Below, piece by piece: positions 1 through 6,298 of a stretch of 6,422 bases of DNA (positions are counted from its first letter, which is position 1; every line of letters starts with the position of its first letter). Made by a program: the position numbers and the translations under genes. This DNA is from JANYIP01 sp031394045 (GTDB lineage Bacteria; Actinomycetota; Actinomycetes; Prado026): positions 1-6,422 of the forward strand of contig JANMWN010000004.1 in NCBI GenBank assembly GCA_031394045.1. The letters run 5' to 3'. The notes below the pieces were generated by a model. The model ran no database searches. It worked only from the letters and a program-made list of their open reading frames with translations, and was not told where the DNA came from.

Positions 1-616
1 GGAGATCGTCGAGCTGGTCGGCCTGCAGGGGTACGAGAACGCGTACCCCGACCAGCTCTCCGGTGGCATGCAGCAGCGGGTCGGCCTGTCTCGGGCGCTC
101 GCCGTCGACCCCGACATCCTGTTCTTCGACGAGCCGTTCTCCGCACTGGACCCGCTGATCCGCCGGGGGATGCAGGACGAGGTCATCCGGCTGCACCACG
201 AGGTCGGCAAGACCATGGTCTTCATCACCCACGACCTGTCTGAGGCGCTCAAGCTCGGCGACCGCATCCTGATCATGCGCGACGGTGCGATCGTCCAGGT
301 CGGCCGGCCCGAGGAGCTCGTCGGCGCACCGGCGGACGACTACGTACGCGAGTTCGTCCGCGACGTCGCCAAGTCTCAGGTCCTCACGCTGCGCTGGATC
401 ATGCGCGACAAGAAGCCCGACGACTCCCTCGAGGGCGCCGAGCTGTCGCCGAACATGGTGATCCGGGACGCCACGATGACCGTGCTCAGCTCGGGCCTGC
501 CGGTCAAGGTCGTGGCCGACGGGCAGCTGCTCGGCATGGTCGACAGCCAGCAGATCCTGGCCAGCATCGCGTCCGAGGGCGGTCAGGACGGCTCGGCGAC
601 GGACATGCCGTCATGA
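1..616 (+). CDS. proV: ProV-like ATPase of a glycine betaine/proline-type ABC importer (5' end outside window)
   Basis: This is the ATP-hydrolysing subunit of an osmolyte-type ABC importer, acting at the cytoplasmic face of the membrane. The reading frame is open from base 2, so the N-terminus and the Walker A loop lie upstream of the window. Visible in order are the ABC signature LSGGMQQR (bases 56-79), Walker B ILFFDEP followed by the D-loop SALD (about 116-151), and the switch histidine in FITHD (His codon 230-232). After the ATPase core comes a tail of roughly 90 residues. It ends in a short stretch (VKVVADGQLLGMVDSQQIL) resembling one half of a CBS domain; ProV and OpuAA proteins usually carry a CBS pair there. 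The stop TGA (614-616) overlaps the permease ATG (613-615), indicating translational coupling. The family is secure from the motifs and neighbours. The symbol is family-level, because the transported compound is inferred from the binding protein and is not proven. Confidence 0.93.
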   Translation, partial: EIVELVGLQGYENAYPDQLSGGMQQRVGLSRALAVDPDILFFDEPFSALDPLIRRGMQDEVIRLHHEVGKTMVFITHDLSEALKLGDRILIMRDGAIVQVGRPEELVGAPADDYVREFVRDVAKSQVLTLRWIMRDKKPDDSLEGAELSPNMVIRDATMTVLSSGLPVKVVADGQLLGMVDSQQILASIASEGGQDGSATDMPS

Positions 617-2574
617 CGGCGATCACCCCGGACCAGCTCGCCGGCAGCCGTAGCCTCCCGGCGTGGCGCCCCGGCAAGTGGTCGCTCCTGCTCGGCATCG
701 TCGTCGTCTGGGTCGTGGGCTACCTCGTGCTCCAGGGTCGGCACGCGCTTGCGGACGGCCAGCCGAGCACCGCGGTCCAGGACTGGTTCACCAACGTCAA
801 GGTCTGGGCCGAGGCCAACCGCGACACCAACCCGATCTTCGTGTACGGGTTCAACTACGTCCGTATCGCGCTCGAGACCTTCTACCCGTGGGTGCTGAAC
901 GCGCTGACCAACATCGGCTGGCTCGGGGTGACCGCCGTCTTCGGCGCGATCGCACTGATCTTCGCCAACTGGAAGATCGCGATCCTCGCGGTCCTCGGCT
1001 TCTTCAGCCTGGGCGTCCTCGGCGTCTGGGAGGACAGCGTCAACACGTTGGCACTGACCCTCGCTGCCGTCGCGCTCTCGGTCACCTTCGGGCTTGCGCT
1101 CGGGATCTGGGCGGGGATGTCCGCGCGGTTCAACGGGATCGTGACGCCGGTGCTGGACTTCATGCAGATCCTGCCCAGCATCGCGTACCTGCCGCTGATC
1201 ACCCTGCTGTTCCAGATCGGCCCGGCCTCGTCGATCATCGCCACGATGATCTATGCGGTACCGCCGGTGATCCGGCTCACCGCCGCCGGCATCCGGGACG
1301 CGGCCCCCACGACGGTCGAGGCGGCCACCGCCCTCGGGACCACCAAGGGCCAGCGGCTGCGTCAGGTCCAGCTGCCGATGGCCAAGCAGACGATCGTCCT
1401 CGGGATCAACCAGACCATGATGGCCGCGCTGTCGATGGTCACCATCTGTGCGCTGATCGGCGCCCCCGGGCTGGGGGTGACCGTCCTCAACGCGGTGACC
1501 AAGCTCAACGTCGGGGTGGCCTTCAACGCCGGTCTCGCGATCGTCATCATGGCCATCGTGCTCGACCGGATGACGACGGCGGCGAGCGTACGCACCGAGA
1601 AGGTGCGGCGAACGGGTGGTACCGCCAACCCGCGCCGCCGCCGGCTCGTCGTGATCGGGTCGATCGTCGTGGCCGCCATCGCGATCTACCAGGGCCGGAC
1701 GTTCTTGTGGGCCAACACCTTCTCGGATGACTGGACACGCCCGGTCACAGAACCGGTCAACACGTTCAGCGCCTGGATCGAGCTGCACTTCTTCACGGCG
1801 ACCAACTGGATCTTCAACACCGTGACCCTGCACGTCATCAACCCGCTGTCGAACCTGCTCGAGCAGTCCCCGTGGTGGCTGGTCATCGGCGCCATCGTGG
1901 CGATCTCGCTCGTGCTGGCCGGCATCCGCGTCGCACTGGTGTCCGCGCTCTGCCTCGGGCTGATCATCGTGCTGGGGCTGTGGAACTCTGCCATGCATAC
2001 CCTGGCGTCGGTCCTCATCGGTGCGGCGATCGTCATGGTGCTGGGGACCTTGATCGGAGTGTGGGCGGGCCGCAACAGCCGGTTGGAGATGTTCCTGCGA
2101 CCCCTGCTCGACGCAGGCCAGGTCATGCCGGCCTTCGTCTTCCTGCCGCCCTGTCTGGGCCTGTTCGGCGTGGGTGCCTTCACCGGGATCGTGGCCGCGG
2201 TGGTCTATGCGATGCCCGCCGTGATCAAGGTGGTGATCGAAGGCATCCACGCGGTGTCGGCGACCACGATCGAGGCGGCGCAGTCGTCCGGCTCGAACAG
2301 CTGGCAGGTCATCAGCAAGGTGCAGCTGCCGATGGCGCGGCCGCACCTCCTGCTCGCCTTCAACCAGGGCGTCATCTATGTCCTGGCCATGGTCGCCGTC
2401 GGTGGTCTGGTCGGGTCGCAGGGTCTGGGCCTGGCCGTCATCACAGGCTTCGCCCAGTCGCAGCTCGCCGGCGTGGGGCTCGCTGCCGGTATCGCCATCG
2501 TCCTGCTCGGGGTGATGCTCGACCGCGTCACCCAGGGTGCGGGCAAGGTGCGAAGAACTTCCGGTGCGACGTGA
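613..2574 (+). CDS. proW: Fused double permease of the ProW/OpuAB type (two transmembrane domains in one chain)
   Basis: This is the membrane channel of the importer, 653 residues long, about twice the usual length of one ProW/OpuAB permease domain. Two homologous halves join near residue 335-343, in an Arg-rich linker. Each half starts with a hydrophobic helix (about 22-40 and 344-360) and an extra stretch, then the multi-helix BPD_transp_1 core. Each core carries an EAA coupling loop that docks on the ATPase: EAATALGTTKGQRLRQVQLP from Glu236, and EAAQSSGSNSWQVISKVQLP from Glu554. Both halves end alike, LDRM...KVRRTGGTA and LDRV...KVRRTSGAT. I chose the ATG at 613 because it overlaps the ATPase stop (ATGA); no strong Shine-Dalgarno is visible, which fits coupled translation. 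One such chain could supply both transmembrane domains of the complex. The symbol is family-level. Confidence 0.92.
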   Translation: MTAITPDQLAGSRSLPAWRPGKWSLLLGIVVVWVVGYLVLQGRHALADGQPSTAVQDWFTNVKVWAEANRDTNPIFVYGFNYVRIALETFYPWVLNALTNIGWLGVTAVFGAIALIFANWKIAILAVLGFFSLGVLGVWEDSVNTLALTLAAVALSVTFGLALGIWAGMSARFNGIVTPVLDFMQILPSIAYLPLITLLFQIGPASSIIATMIYAVPPVIRLTAAGIRDAAPTTVEAATALGTTKGQRLRQVQLPMAKQTIVLGINQTMMAALSMVTICALIGAPGLGVTVLNAVTKLNVGVAFNAGLAIVIMAIVLDRMTTAASVRTEKVRRTGGTANPRRRRLVVIGSIVVAAIAIYQGRTFLWANTFSDDWTRPVTEPVNTFSAWIELHFFTATNWIFNTVTLHVINPLSNLLEQSPWWLVIGAIVAISLVLAGIRVALVSALCLGLIIVLGLWNSAMHTLASVLIGAAIVMVLGTLIGVWAGRNSRLEMFLRPLLDAGQVMPAFVFLPPCLGLFGVGAFTGIVAAVVYAMPAVIKVVIEGIHAVSATTIEAAQSSGSNSWQVISKVQLPMARPHLLLAFNQGVIYVLAMVAVGGLVGSQGLGLAVITGFAQSQLAGVGLAAGIAIVLLGVMLDRVTQGAGKVRRTSGAT

Positions 2575-2604
2575 CCTGCGCCCATCGGATCGATCAGCCG
2601 CCCA

Positions 2605-2623
2605 CCCGTTGCTCGCTGACGGG
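2605..2623 (+). other. Small intercistronic stem-loop before the binding-protein gene
   Basis: In the 67-nt gap between permease and binding protein, CCCGT (2605-2609) pairs with ACGGG (2619-2623). Two wobble pairs extend it inward to a 7-bp stem with a 5-nt loop. It lies six bases before the Shine-Dalgarno sequence and has no T-tract. Such stems can stabilise a processed transcript so that the binding protein is made in excess over the membrane parts. This role is inference, and a stem this short may be chance in GC-rich DNA. Confidence 0.25.
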
Positions 2624-2628
2624 CGATC

Positions 2629-2635
2629 AAGGAGG
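2629..2635 (+). promoter_or_regulatory. Strong ribosome-binding site fixing the GTG start at 2642
   Basis: AAGGAGG, a near-perfect anti-16S match, ends six bases before GTG at 2642-2644. It decides the start of the binding-protein gene. The frame is open further upstream, and starting there (for example at 2537) would overlap the permease and put about 35 charged residues ahead of the signal peptide. Confidence 0.88.
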
Positions 2636-2641
2636 AAACGC

Positions 2642-3625
2642 GTGACGAAGAACAGGAACACACGGGTCAGGGTGATGGCGCTGCTCGTCGCCTCAGCACT
2701 CGCGGTCGCCGCCTGTGGGGGCGCAAAGGTGGGCGCCGCCAATAGCGGAGCTCCGGCCGGGAGCGGTGGGAGCACCAAGGCCTGCGGCACGGTCAACATC
2801 GCGGTCAACCCGTGGGTGGGCTACGAGGCCAACTTCGCCGTCGTCTCGTACCTGCTGCACACGAAGCTCGGCTGCACCGTGGTTGCCAAGACCCTCAGCG
2901 AGCAGATCTCGTGGCAGGGCTTCAAATCCGGCGAGGTGGATGCCGTCCTCGAGAACTGGGGCCACCCCGAGCTCGTCAAGACGTACATCACCGAGCAGAA
3001 GGTCGCCGAGGACTTCGGCCTGACCGGGAACAAGGGCATCATCGGCTGGTACGTACCCAAGTGGATGGCCGACCAGTACCCGGACATCACCGACTCCAAG
3101 AACCTGAACAAGTACGCCAGCCTGTTCAAGACGGCGGAGTCCGGCGACAAGGGCCAGCTGCTCGACGGTGACCCCTCGTACGTCACCTTCGACGCAGCCC
3201 TGGTCAAGAACCTGAACCTCAACTTCAAGGTGGTCGTCGGCGGCAGCGAGGCAACGCTCATCAAGTCGCTGGAGACCGCCTCGACGCAGAAGAAGCCGCT
3301 GCTGTTCTACTTCTACGAGCCCCAGTGGGCGCTGGCCAACCTCAAGGTGGCCCGCGTCGCGCTCCCCGCGTACACGACCGGCTGCGACGCCGACCCGAAG
3401 ACCATCGCGTGCGACTACCCGCCCTACGACCTCAACAAGGTCGTGAGCGTGAAGTTCGCCAACTCCGGCAGCCCGGCCGTCAACTTCATCAAGAACTTCA
3501 GCTGGACGAACGACGACCAGAACCAGGTCGCCGAGTACATCGCCAACGAAAGCATGAAGGACGACGCGGCCGCGAAGAAGTGGGTCGACGCCAACCCCGA
3601 CAAGTGGGCGGCCTGGCTCAAGTAG
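2642..3625 (+). CDS. OpuAC-type substrate-binding lipoprotein (betaine/choline-like ligand)
   Basis: This is the extracytoplasmic receptor of the importer: 327 residues from the GTG start. A basic N-terminus (KNRNTRVR) and a hydrophobic segment lead to the lipobox AVAAC with lipidated Cys25, followed by a Gly/Ser/Ala linker to about residue 46. The mature part matches the OpuAC/ProX fold, with NIAVNPWVGYE, SEQISWQGF, DAVLENWGHPE, GWYVPKWM and FYEPQWALA. The tryptophans (58, 91, 106, 136, 141 and 229) are candidates for the aromatic cage that binds a trimethylammonium or similar head group; which ones contribute needs a structure. Cys48/Cys78 and Cys248/Cys257 could form two disulfides outside the cell. 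It follows the permease by 67 nt and is followed 12 nt later by a long hairpin. The ligand may be glycine betaine, choline, carnitine, proline betaine or a relative. The demethylating enzyme next door favours an N-methylated compound, but the sequence does not settle it. Confidence 0.92.
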   Translation: MTKNRNTRVRVMALLVASALAVAACGGAKVGAANSGAPAGSGGSTKACGTVNIAVNPWVGYEANFAVVSYLLHTKLGCTVVAKTLSEQISWQGFKSGEVDAVLENWGHPELVKTYITEQKVAEDFGLTGNKGIIGWYVPKWMADQYPDITDSKNLNKYASLFKTAESGDKGQLLDGDPSYVTFDAALVKNLNLNFKVVVGGSEATLIKSLETASTQKKPLLFYFYEPQWALANLKVARVALPAYTTGCDADPKTIACDYPPYDLNKVVSVKFANSGSPAVNFIKNFSWTNDDQNQVAEYIANESMKDDAAAKKWVDANPDKWAAWLK

Positions 3626-3637
3626 CTCGCTGGATCG

Positions 3638-3691
3638 GTTTCGTGTCAGACCGAGCCGGGGCCCTGACCTCGGTTCGGTCTGATACGAAGC
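3638..3691 (+). terminator. Long terminator-like hairpin after the transporter operon
   Basis: Bases 3638-3661 pair with 3668-3691 around the 6-nt loop CCCTGA. All 24 positions pair, 20 Watson-Crick and 4 G-U; the core arms read TTCGTGTCAGACCGA and TCGGTCTGATACGAA. The hairpin starts 12 nt after the TAG of the binding-protein gene. No T-run follows, so it is not a classical intrinsic terminator, although tail-less terminators are often proposed in actinomycetes. In a minus-strand transcript the four G-U pairs would become A-C mismatches, so the structure suits a plus-strand RNA. It could end the transporter transcript, block 3' decay, or attenuate read-through into the flavoenzyme gene. Confidence 0.72.
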
Positions 3692-3709
3692 ACCTGTGTT
3701 GCGTATAAC
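3680..3709 (+). promoter_or_regulatory. Possible promoter for the flavoenzyme-etf unit
   Basis: TATAAC (3704-3709) is a good -10 candidate. CTGATA (3680-3685) lies 18 bp upstream and matches four of six bases of TTGACA. Transcription would then start near 3716, giving a leader of about 50 nt. The -35 overlaps the right arm of the upstream hairpin. A second, weaker pairing is TTGCGT (3699-3704) with TAATCT (3723-3728), also 18 bp apart. Neither is strong enough to call firmly by eye. Confidence 0.35.
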
Positions 3710-3733
3710 AGTCAGCGTTGCGTAATCTGCAAC
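3697..3733 (+). repeat. GTTGC-type short repeats, candidate operator
   Basis: GTTGCGTA occurs twice, at 3698-3705 and 3717-3724, starting 19 bp apart (roughly two helical turns). The first copy sits in the imperfect palindrome TGTT-GCGTAT-AACA (3697-3710), and the second in GTTGC-GTAATCT-GCAAC (3717-3733). Two similar dyads at this spacing, over the putative -10 elements, are what a repressor or activator site would look like. I do not recognise a named regulator motif, and no regulator gene is in the window. Confidence 0.4.
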
Positions 3734-3750
3734 ATGCATCCGTACGTCTG

Positions 3751-3756
3751 AGAGGA
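3751..3756 (+). promoter_or_regulatory. Ribosome-binding site of the flavoenzyme gene
   Basis: AGAGGA ends ten bases before ATG at 3767. It supports this start, which also places the FAD-binding glycine motif at the normal distance from the N-terminus (Gly13). Confidence 0.7.
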
Positions 3757-3766
3757 AAGCCGCGTC

Positions 3767-6298
3767 ATGAGCCTCCCGAGCTCCGCCAGGTGTGTCGTCA
3801 TCGGTGCCGGCATCGTCGGCAACAGCCTCGTGCACCACCTGGCCCGGCTCGGCTGGACCGAAATCGTGCAGATCGACAAGGGGCCGCTGCCCAACCCGGG
3901 CGGGTCGACGGGGCACGCGTCCAACTTCATCTTCCCGGTGGACCACACCAAGGAGATGACCGAGCTCACCCTCGACAGCATGGTGCAGTACAAGGAGCTC
4001 GAGGTGTTCACCGAGTGCGGGGGCATCGAGGTCGCGCGGACCGCCGAGCGCATGCAGGAACTCCAGCGCCGGATGTCCTCGTCGAAGTCGTGGGGCGTCG
4101 AGAGCCGGCTGGTGACCCCCGACGAGGTCAAGGCGCTGGTGCCGTTCATCGACGAGACGGTGATCCTCGGCGGCTTCTACACGTCGACCGTCGGCGTCGT
4201 CGACTCCCTTCGCGCGGGCACCCTGATGCGCGAGATGGCGCAGGCCAAGGGCGCGCTCACCGTCGCTGCCGGCGTCGAGGTGCTGGGCATAGACACCGAG
4301 CCGAACGCGGACGGTACCGGCCGCAAGGTCACCCGCGTACGTACGACCGGCGGCGACATCGAGTGCGAGACCGTCGTGATCGCCTGCGGCGCGTGGAGCC
4401 CGCGCCTGGCCCGGATGGCTGGCGCCGCGATCCCGCTGACGCCCGCGGTGCACCAGATGATCGACATCGGTCCGGTGCCGCTGTTCGCCGACGCCAAGGG
4501 TGACATCGAGTACCCGATCGTCCGCGACATGGACACGTTCATGTACGAGCGGCAGCACGGCAGCGGACTGGAGATCGGGTCGTACGCCCACCGCGCCATC
4601 CTCTACAACCCCGAGGACCTGCCGTCGGTCGAGGAGGCGCCGCTGTCACCGACCGAGTTCCAGTTCACGCCGGAGGACTTCGACCTGCAGCTCGAGCACG
4701 CGCTCGAGCTCATGCCCGACATCGTGGGCGACGAGTCGGTCGGGCAGCGGTACGCCATCAACGGGATCCTGTCGCTCACCGCGGACGGCATGCCCGTCCT
4801 CGGGGAGACGCCCGAGGTCGACGGCCTGTGGTCCGTCGCCGCCGTCTGGATCAAGGAGGGCCCCGGCATCGGTCGCGCCGTGGCGGAGCAGATGGTCCAC
4901 GGCGCGTCCGAGATCGACATCCACGCCTCGGACATCGGCCGCTTCTACGAGTTCCAGCGCGACGATGCCCACGTCAAGGCGCGCACCGGCGAGGGCTTCA
5001 TCAAGACGTACGGCATCGTCCACCCGACCGAGCAGTGGACCTCGAACCGCAACATGCGCGTCTCGCCATACTTCGAGCGCGAGACCGCCCTGGGCGCCGA
5101 GATGTACGAGACCGTCGGCTGGGAGCGGCCCTGGTGGTACGCCTCGAACGCGGGGCTGCTCGAGGAGTACGGCGATCGTGTCCTGCCGCGTACGGGCGAG
5201 TGGGAGTCGCGCTGGTGGTCGCCGATCATCAACGCGGAGCACCTTGCCATGCGCGACCGGGCCGGCCTGTTCGACCTCACCGCGTTCTCCCTCTTCGACC
5301 TCGAGGGGCCGGGTGCGCTCGACGCTGTGCAGGGCATCGCGATGCGTCAGATGGACGTCGCGGTGGGCAAGGTCGTCTACACGCCGGTCCTGGCACCAGG
5401 CGGTGGCTTCAAGTCCGACCTCACGATCATGCGGATGGGTCCCGAGCACTTCCGGGTCGTCACCGGCGGCGCGCACGGCATGGTCGACCTGAAGTGGTTC
5501 AAGGACCACTGCCCGAAGGACGGCTCCGTACGCGTCACCGACCTGACCTCCGCGTACACCACGCTGGGGATCTGGGGTCCTCGGGCGCGGGACATCCTGG
5601 CCTCGCTGACGTCCAGCGACGTGTCGAACGAGGGCTTCGGCTTCGGTACGTTCCGCGAGATCGAGGTCGGCTCGCTGCCGGTCGTCGCCAGCCGGATCTC
5701 GTACGTCGGTGAGCTTGGCTGGGAGCTGTACCTGCCGATGGCCGAGGGCGAGCAGCTCTGGGACGCGGTGTGGGAGGCCGGCCAGCCGCACGGCCTGGTC
5801 CCCGTCGGCATCGGCGTCTACGGCACGACCGGGCGGCTGGAGAAGTCGTACCGAGCCCACGGCACCGAGCTGGAGACCGAGTTCAACGTCGTCGAGGCTG
5901 GCATGACCACGGCCAGGGTCAAGGCGCAGGACTTCGTCGGCAAGCAGGCGCACCTCGCGCACCGTGAGGAGGAGCCGGCCGCGCTGCTGTGCACCCTGGT
6001 AGTCGAGGACCACACCTCGTCCACCGGTGAGAAGCGCTACATGATGGGCCGCGAGCCCATCCTCACCAAGGACGGCCAGCCACTGGTCGACCGCAAGGGC
6101 CGCCGGTCGTACGTCACGAGCGCGGGCTCGGGTCCGTCCATCGGCAAGCACATCCTGATGGCGTACCTGCCGCCGGCCGAGGCGTCGGTGGGCAACGAGC
6201 TGCTGGTGGAGTACCTCGGCGAGCACTATCCGGTCAGCGTCGCGGGCGTGGGCGCGACCGCCGTCTTCGACCCGGCGAGCGAGCGGAGCATGTCCTGA
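3767..6298 (+). CDS. FAD-dependent N-methyl amine dehydrogenase fused to a GcvT domain (dimethylglycine/sarcosine dehydrogenase-like)
   Basis: An 843-residue two-module enzyme, close to the roughly 830 residues of Arthrobacter dimethylglycine oxidase (DMGO). In that family the N-terminal half oxidises an N-methyl group at FAD and the C-terminal half passes the imine or formaldehyde carbon to tetrahydrofolate. Residues 10-38 form the dinucleotide fold (VVIGAGIVG...IDK). GGSTGH ends at His50, the counterpart of the histidine that holds FAD covalently in DMGO (His48). From remembered sequence, His229 (AVHQM) and Tyr260 (FMYER) align with its catalytic His225/Tyr259. VWIKEGPGIGRA (from about 358) closes the FAD domain, and a linker domain spans roughly 375-440. 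The GcvT part (about 441-825) has SDLT with Asp551, matching folate-site Asp552 of DMGO, and YVGELGWELY from Tyr646. Residues 681-720 depart from the GcvT consensus. The stop overlaps etfB, implying ETF as electron acceptor. Cytoplasmic. Substrate unknown; dimethylglycine, sarcosine or another methylamino acid are candidates. Confidence 0.9.
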   Translation: MSLPSSARCVVIGAGIVGNSLVHHLARLGWTEIVQIDKGPLPNPGGSTGHASNFIFPVDHTKEMTELTLDSMVQYKELEVFTECGGIEVARTAERMQELQRRMSSSKSWGVESRLVTPDEVKALVPFIDETVILGGFYTSTVGVVDSLRAGTLMREMAQAKGALTVAAGVEVLGIDTEPNADGTGRKVTRVRTTGGDIECETVVIACGAWSPRLARMAGAAIPLTPAVHQMIDIGPVPLFADAKGDIEYPIVRDMDTFMYERQHGSGLEIGSYAHRAILYNPEDLPSVEEAPLSPTEFQFTPEDFDLQLEHALELMPDIVGDESVGQRYAINGILSLTADGMPVLGETPEVDGLWSVAAVWIKEGPGIGRAVAEQMVHGASEIDIHASDIGRFYEFQRDDAHVKARTGEGFIKTYGIVHPTEQWTSNRNMRVSPYFERETALGAEMYETVGWERPWWYASNAGLLEEYGDRVLPRTGEWESRWWSPIINAEHLAMRDRAGLFDLTAFSLFDLEGPGALDAVQGIAMRQMDVAVGKVVYTPVLAPGGGFKSDLTIMRMGPEHFRVVTGGAHGMVDLKWFKDHCPKDGSVRVTDLTSAYTTLGIWGPRARDILASLTSSDVSNEGFGFGTFREIEVGSLPVVASRISYVGELGWELYLPMAEGEQLWDAVWEAGQPHGLVPVGIGVYGTTGRLEKSYRAHGTELETEFNVVEAGMTTARVKAQDFVGKQAHLAHREEEPAALLCTLVVEDHTSSTGEKRYMMGREPILTKDGQPLVDRKGRRSYVTSAGSGPSIGKHILMAYLPPAEASVGNELLVEYLGEHYPVSVAGVGATAVFDPASERSMS

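Noticed and set aside
2537..2641. Upstream extension of the binding-protein gene to an ATG at 2537
   Set aside because: It would overlap the permease end and spoil the lipoprotein signal peptide. AAGGAGG directly before GTG 2642 decides the start.
2575..2641. Separate promoter for the binding-protein gene
   Set aside because: No convincing -10/-35 pair is visible in this 67-nt gap. GATCGATC at 2588-2595 is a short palindrome that can arise by chance.
583..2808. Minus-strand 741-residue open frame opposite the permease
   Set aside because: It is rich in Asp, Arg, His, Gly and Gln with no domain logic, and it lies exactly antisense to a convincing membrane protein. Long open antisense frames are expected in GC-rich DNA.
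2693..4591. Minus-strand 632-residue open frame spanning the binding protein, the intergenic hairpin and the flavoenzyme start
   Set aside because: It crosses two well-supported genes and an intergenic region, has low-complexity composition and no recognisable motif.
4500..5492. Plus-strand Ser/Arg/Thr-rich open frame inside the flavoenzyme gene
   Set aside because: Its repetitive Ser-Arg-Thr composition is typical of a shifted frame of a GC-rich gene, and the overlapping frame carries real motifs throughout.
4646..6226. Minus-strand 526-residue open frame opposite the flavoenzyme
   Set aside because: It is a codon-bias shadow of the GcvT and FAD modules, with no family motif.
3767..6298. 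Reading the flavoenzyme as a DMSP demethylase (DmdA)
   Set aside because: DmdA is a stand-alone GcvT-type protein of about 370 residues without an FAD domain. This protein has a full FAD amine-oxidising half and an ETF partner.
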